A program made the translations under genes and the position numbers. A DNA stretch of 19,546 nt, from the NCBI GenBank assembly GCA_002899795.1, contig PPDG01000627.1:1-19546 (forward strand), given 5' to 3'. Source of the DNA: Desulfobacteraceae bacterium. Lineage in GTDB: Bacteria; Desulfobacterota; Syntrophobacteria; BM002. Under the pieces are notes generated by a model. The model had not been told where the DNA came from and made no database searches. It was given only the letters and a program-made list of their open reading frames with translations. This document shows, in pieces, positions 16,227 through 19,546 of the stretch (the stretch's first letter is position 1; every line of letters begins with the position of its first letter).

Positions 16227-16230
16227 GGTA

Positions 16231-16260
16231 TTTAATCCCAAATCAGAGATCGTTTGTCAA
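16231..16260 (-). promoter_or_regulatory. Candidate sigma-70 promoter of rrf2-hmc
   Basis: Minus-strand TTGACA (16260-16255, perfect -35) and ATTAAA (16236-16231, -10) are 18 bases apart. The predicted start point falls in the outer arm of the inverted repeat at 16182-16226, so a protein bound there would block transcription. No other strong promoter was seen between here and the repeat at 16377. Confidence 0.55.
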
Positions 16261-16376
16261 GTCAAAAATTACCCAGGAGCTAAAAAATATCTTGAGGCCA
16301 AATCACACTATATTTTGTTTGATTACAATAGGTTGGAATGATGGGATTGGGGGATCAGGAATTGCTCTCGTGATCT

Positions 16377-16635
16377 CTAGCCCGGACATTTCATGAATCA
16401 CTTGCTGCGACCACGGATATGGCCGTCCTTCCTGGCGTCCTCGGGTGTTCCTTCGACTTCGCTCAGGACAGGCGGTCCCTGCGACGTACCGTTCAGGTAC
16501 GCCTCGGAACCAACACCCTGCGGTTGCCCGGTGGCACGCCCATCTTCTTCGCGCTCGCTGCGCTCCGCTCAGTCCCGCAAGCGGGTTCCCAGTTTCGTGG
16601 TCTCGCGACAGGAATTCATGAAATATCCGGGCTAG
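16377..16635. mobile_element. Palindromic MITE-like element, copy 2 (259 bp, with two internal insertions)
   Basis: Same termini and core as the copies at 6073 and 19378 and in the orientation of the latter, but 73 bases longer. One extra block near 16450-16480 contains 'cttcgacttcgctcagga', and a second near 16546-16595 contains 'gcgctcgctgcgctccgctc' and 'cccgcaagcgggt', itself a hairpin. The central CGTACCGTTCAGGTACG is intact. Its right end overlaps the 3' end of the receiver-kinase gene and supplies its stop codon. No transposase inside. Confidence 0.85.
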
Positions 16636-17764
16636 TTCTCTCCGGGAGTCTTATGGTGAAAACAGAGCCAACACCTTCTTCTGTTTCGGACTGAATCAGG
16701 CCCTCGTGAGCGTCAACCACCTTCTTGGTGATCATAAGTCCAATGCCGGTGCCGGTGGCTCCCTTGGTACTGAAAAAGCTGGTGAAGAGCTTCTCCCTAA
16801 CTTCGTCTGGCATGCCGCAGCCATTGTCTGTGACCTTATACTCAACTCCCCAGCCCTCAGGCTTGGTAGTCTCGAGAAGCACTTCTTTTCGTGTGTCTGA
16901 GCTGTCTTCGCCTAGTACTGCGTCGATACTATTTGTAACCAGGTTAAGAAGACAGTGGTGGATGGCATCCGGGTCAAACCGGATAGTTTTAAGATCCGAG
17001 GAGAGGTCCATCTTTAGATTGATCCCGAGTTTTTCGGCCCGGGTTTTCATTAGCTCCGCTACTTCCCTGGCGGGTTCATTGGGATCTGAGAATATAAAGT
17101 TTAGGTCAGTGAACTTGGCATAGTTGAGAAGATCCACGGACAGGTCTTTTATTTTCTCAAAGCTGAATCTAACTGCTTCCCAGCCTTGGCTTATGTAATC
17201 TTTGTTGTCAAGTTCTATACCTTTTTCCAGAACAAAAGTGCCGCCTTCAAGGCCTCCGGCGATATTCTTTATTGCATGTGACAGCCCAGCAATTGTTTCT
17301 CCTACGGCAGCCAGCCTTTCGGCCTGCAGCAGCTTGGCTGATTTTTCCTGCACCAGCTCCTCAAGATTTTCCGTATATTCCCGCAATTGCCTTCTCAGAG
17401 AAATTCTCTCCAGGGCTCTTTTGAGAGCGATTTCAAGAGCTTCGTCCTTGATGGGCTTGACGATGAAATCAGTTGCTTCATGTTTTAGACTCTTTATGGC
17501 CAGATCCATATCACCGTGGCCGGTAACCATTATTACTTCGGTTTCAGGATTTTGAAGTTTGATCCTGCGAAGCAACTCGATGCCGTCCATGACCGGCATT
17601 CTGATATCGGTGAGCACTATGGGTGGGTTAATCTCTTGGATGATCCGGAGGGCTTCTTGACCATTTTCTGCTGTATAAACTTTGTAGCCGAGGTCGGACA
17701 GAGATATGCTGAGAACATCACAGATGTCTTTTTCATCGTCGACAAATAAGACTGTTTTATCCAT
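16616..17764 (-). CDS. Receiver-histidine kinase fusion
   Basis: 382 residues, cytoplasmic. Receiver (about 1-120; D9/D10, phosphoacceptor D53, K103), helical linker (125-150), H-box GLSHAIKN with His163, then an ATPase domain (N-box CLLNLVTNSIDA, G1 DNGCGM, G2 GTGIGL). The N-terminal receiver makes it an autokinase controlled by an upstream phosphodonor rather than by a sensor of its own. The ATG overlaps the TGA of the preceding kinase half by one base, implying coupled translation and a shared pathway. The last residues (TSPDIS) and TGA are encoded by the inverted end of the repeat at 16377-16635, so the native C-terminus was replaced. Receiver and linker are strikingly similar to those of the 4117-6057 protein. 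Confidence 0.94.
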   Translation of the reverse strand: MDKTVLFVDDEKDICDVLSISLSDLGYKVYTAENGQEALRIIQEINPPIVLTDIRMPVMDGIELLRRIKLQNPETEVIMVTGHGDMDLAIKSLKHEATDFIVKPIKDEALEIALKRALERISLRRQLREYTENLEELVQEKSAKLLQAERLAAVGETIAGLSHAIKNIAGGLEGGTFVLEKGIELDNKDYISQGWEAVRFSFEKIKDLSVDLLNYAKFTDLNFIFSDPNEPAREVAELMKTRAEKLGINLKMDLSSDLKTIRFDPDAIHHCLLNLVTNSIDAVLGEDSSDTRKEVLLETTKPEGWGVEYKVTDNGCGMPDEVREKLFTSFFSTKGATGTGIGLMITKKVVDAHEGLIQSETEEGVGSVFTIRLPERTSPDIS

Positions 17765-18546
17765 CAGCTATCATTCGATATGGGAAATTCGATGATAAAA
17801 CGAGCACCTTCACCTTTCTTAGACCTGACGTGTATGTTCCCACCGCAGTCTTTTATGATACCGTAACTGATTGAAAGGCCGAGTCCTGTTCCTTTGCCAA
17901 CGCTTTTGGTGGTAAAGAAAGGCTCAAAAATCTTCTCCAGTTGATCTTTAGGGATTCCCGTACCAGTATCACTTACCTCTATAGTAATTTTGTCTCCATC
18001 AGAGCTGGTGGTGAGAATGATCTTTTCAGAGCCCTTTTTAATCCCTTTTGTTGACAGTTTGTCTTCAATGGCATCCCTGGCGTTCAACAAAAGGTTTACG
18101 AAGACCTGTTCCAAGCGACCGGGATCTGTCATAATCAAGGGCAATCCTTCTGCAAGCTGCCAAACAACCTCGATTCCCCTCACTTTTAACTGCTGGCTCA
18201 GAAGTTCGTTTGCCCTCCTTAGTAAATCGTTGACTTGGATTTTCTCAAGTCCGGCGTCTTCTTTCCGGCCGAATTCCCTCAAATGATTTATGATTCTGGT
18301 GGCCCGGTCCACGTTGCTGCTTATCTTCTGTGCCATGATAAGCAGGTGCTCCTCCTCTATGTCTTCCTTTTTATTTAGTTTCCTCATCAAAAAACTGCTG
18401 GCGCTTTCCATTACCGCCAGAGGTTGGTTTAGTTCGTGGGCAACACCGGTAGCCATTTCACCCAGAGTTGCCATCTTGCTGGCCTGCAATAACTGCTGTT
18501 CGGTCTCCAAGCGTTTGGTAATGTCGCTGGTGGTGACAAGAAGCAC
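17764..18546 (-). CDS. Histidine kinase, 3' half of a gene split by an in-frame stop
   Basis: Classical kinase core: H-box GVAHELNQPLAVM, N-box FVNLLLNARDA, G1 DTGTGI, F-box FEPFFTTKS, G2 GKGTGLGLSI. The given start is the first GTG after the stop, but it has no ribosome site. The frame is open and homologous to a PAS domain all the way back to the TAA at 18676-18678, with no shift relative to the PAS half upstream. I therefore read this and 18676-19308 as one gene of about 514 codons broken by one base change. The half may still be made by reinitiation, since the next gene depends on its stop for coupling. In the intact form it would be a cytoplasmic PAS-PAS-HisKA-ATPase sensor. Confidence 0.85.
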   Translation of the reverse strand: MLLVTTSDITKRLETEQQLLQASKMATLGEMATGVAHELNQPLAVMESASSFLMRKLNKKEDIEEEHLLIMAQKISSNVDRATRIINHLREFGRKEDAGLEKIQVNDLLRRANELLSQQLKVRGIEVVWQLAEGLPLIMTDPGRLEQVFVNLLLNARDAIEDKLSTKGIKKGSEKIILTTSSDGDKITIEVSDTGTGIPKDQLEKIFEPFFTTKSVGKGTGLGLSISYGIIKDCGGNIHVRSKKGEGARFIIEFPISNDS

Positions 18547-18675
18547 CTTCTGGCCGTTGTACTCTGAGGGTGAAACCCGGATATTTACGTAAAGGGTCCT
18601 GCCGTCCTTGGTCTTGTGTTTTGCCTGTCCCAGAAAGGTGGACGTCCTCAGCTTTATAGCGTAGTAATCTCTATC

Positions 18676-19308
18676 TTATTCGCTGAACATATCGAGAAAA
18701 GATCGGCATGTCATATCATCTTTGCTACAGGCGTAAACGGTTTCCACACTTGCGTTGCAGTCGAGTATTTCCAAGCTGTCCAGATCCAGAACAAAGACTG
18801 GGTTAGGGATGTTGCTGAAAATTGAGGAATATTTCTTCTCCGATATGATCAGCTTTTGTTCGAGTTCTTTTCTGTGGGTAATATCAAGGCACATCTCCAT
18901 AACGGCGACTATCTCACCTTCGGAGTTTTGGATGGGAGAACTCTTGACCACCCAATGACTTGGCCTGCCATCCTTGTCCGGCCCTGACTCTTCGCTCCAA
19001 TGAGACTTGCCGTCTTCAAAAGTTTTTTCAACGGGACAGACCGGGCATTTTTGGCTAAGCCCCTTGTAGGCTTGATAACAGTAATCTCCAGGTTGGGGAT
19101 CAAATTTATCGGCAAATTCCCGATTGTACCTGATGAGTTTGTAGTCTTTGTCTTGAACCGTAATAATGCAAGGTACTAAATCGAACAACATCTGGTATTC
19201 ATCAACGCTTTTGTCCAGTTCTGAATTCACCTTAGCTATTTCTGCGGACAGTTGATCATTATTATTGAGCGGCTGAGCCGTTCCAGAATCTCGCTCGTTT
19301 TTTCCCAT
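18676..19308 (-). CDS. PAS sensor protein, 5' half of the same split histidine kinase
   Basis: 210 residues ending in TAA within a second PAS domain. PAS 1 (about 36-145) carries C47, C77, C88 and C91 (VPC; DYCYQAY; KCPVCPVEKT), a pattern suited to a metal or Fe-S site and seen in reduced form in the PAS domains of the 4117 protein. PAS 2 starts near 157 and is cut after SFLDMFSE. Beyond the stop, the same frame continues as DRDYYAIKLRTS, a normal PAS continuation, so the stop most likely replaced Glu, Lys or Gln. The ATG is preceded by GAGGTGAT. Without the second half there is no kinase activity. Confidence 0.85.
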   Translation of the reverse strand: MGKNERDSGTAQPLNNNDQLSAEIAKVNSELDKSVDEYQMLFDLVPCIITVQDKDYKLIRYNREFADKFDPQPGDYCYQAYKGLSQKCPVCPVEKTFEDGKSHWSEESGPDKDGRPSHWVVKSSPIQNSEGEIVAVMEMCLDITHRKELEQKLIISEKKYSSIFSNIPNPVFVLDLDSLEILDCNASVETVYACSKDDMTCRSFLDMFSE

Positions 19309-19377
19309 GGTAGATCACCTCATCAAAACTCAGATAAAATTAAGTGGTTCCGAAAGTTACGCTCTATGACAAGCATT

Positions 19378-19546
19378 CTAGCCCGGATATCTCATGAATC
19401 ACTTGCTGCGACCACGGATATGGTCGCCCTTCCTGGCGTCCTCGGGTGTCGGCCCCTGCGACGTACCGTTCAGGTACGCCTCGGAACCAACACCCTGCGG
19501 TTGCCCGGTGGCACACCCATCTTCGTGGTCTCGCGACAGCAATTCA
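19378..19546. mobile_element. Palindromic MITE-like element, copy 3, cut by the window end
   Basis: Starts with ctagcccggatatctcatga and matches the reverse complement of the 6073-6258 copy through to the window end, which stops inside the right terminal repeat (aattca). The expected full length is about 186 bases. It contains the central CGTACCGTTCAGGTACG hairpin and the inner pair gggtgtcgg (its right partner carries a substitution, ccaacaccc). It lies about 70 bases upstream of the PAS kinase start, so that gene's promoter must lie in this short gap or within the element. Confidence 0.83.

Noticed and set aside
16158..16376. Leader hairpin as a riboswitch or factor-independent terminator
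   Set aside because: The stem is AT-rich and lacks a following T-run on the minus strand, and no known riboswitch core was recognised; an operator fits better.
16393..16694. Two + strand frames of 80 and 91 codons in repeat copy 2
   Set aside because: They lie in the element and the 3' end of the kinase gene, contain its insertion blocks, and have no start signals.
18676..18678. Recoding of the stop as a special amino acid
   Set aside because: The codon is TAA, not the TGA or TAG used for selenocysteine or pyrrolysine, and no recoding signal was seen; a point mutation is simpler.

Overview
The window reads as a stretch of a Desulfobacterota (deltaproteobacterial) chromosome, most likely from a sulfate reducer or a syntrophic relative. 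The main evidence is a complete Hmc (high-molecular-weight cytochrome) transmembrane redox complex, with a 16-haem HmcA, a four-cluster HmcB, NrfD-like HmcC, the tiny HmcD, haem-b HmcE and the CCG-domain protein HmcF. It is led by an Rrf2-family regulator, the family named after the regulator of the hmc locus in Desulfovibrio. The many two-component proteins and palindromic interspersed repeats fit that assignment. The exact genus cannot be read from the sequence.

Layout. Positions 1-1066 (+) hold the 3' part of a PAS histidine kinase. It converges on a large RND/MMPL-type exporter (1083-3593, minus). After about 520 bases without a gene, everything else is on the minus strand. Read in the direction of transcription (right to left) the order is: a PAS-PAS histidine kinase split by an in-frame TAA (19308-17764); a receiver-histidine kinase fusion (17764-16616); a repeat; a promoter and large perfect inverted repeat; rrf2 (16157-15699); hmcA, hmcB, hmcC, hmcD, hmcE, hmcF (15600-8883); a 178-residue protein of unknown function; a tandem universal stress protein; two stand-alone receivers; a repeat; and a receiver-PAS-PAS-histidine kinase (6057-4117).

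Function. By analogy with Desulfovibrio, Hmc takes electrons from the periplasmic cytochrome pool through HmcA and HmcB, moves them across the membrane through HmcC/D/E, and delivers them to HmcF, a heterodisulfide-reductase-like iron-sulfur protein on the cytoplasmic side. Rrf2 carries three cysteines spaced as in IscR and sits next to an 18-9-18 perfect inverted repeat just downstream of a good promoter, which suggests an autoregulated, redox- or Fe-S-responsive switch. The flanking kinases carry PAS domains with a Cys/His pattern that could bind a metal or sense redox state. The neighbourhood therefore looks like a respiratory complex embedded in its own sensory network.

Repeats. A roughly 186-bp, almost wholly palindromic element with 'ctagcccggatatttcatga' termini occurs three times (6073, 16377, 19378), and solo ends lie at 1069 and 3697. 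A second palindromic element sits between hmcA and hmcB, and a third repeat type between hmcC and hmcD and downstream of the 4117 gene. Several of these ends supply or abut stop codons or start regions of neighbouring genes. I saw no tRNA, rRNA, CRISPR array or transposase gene.
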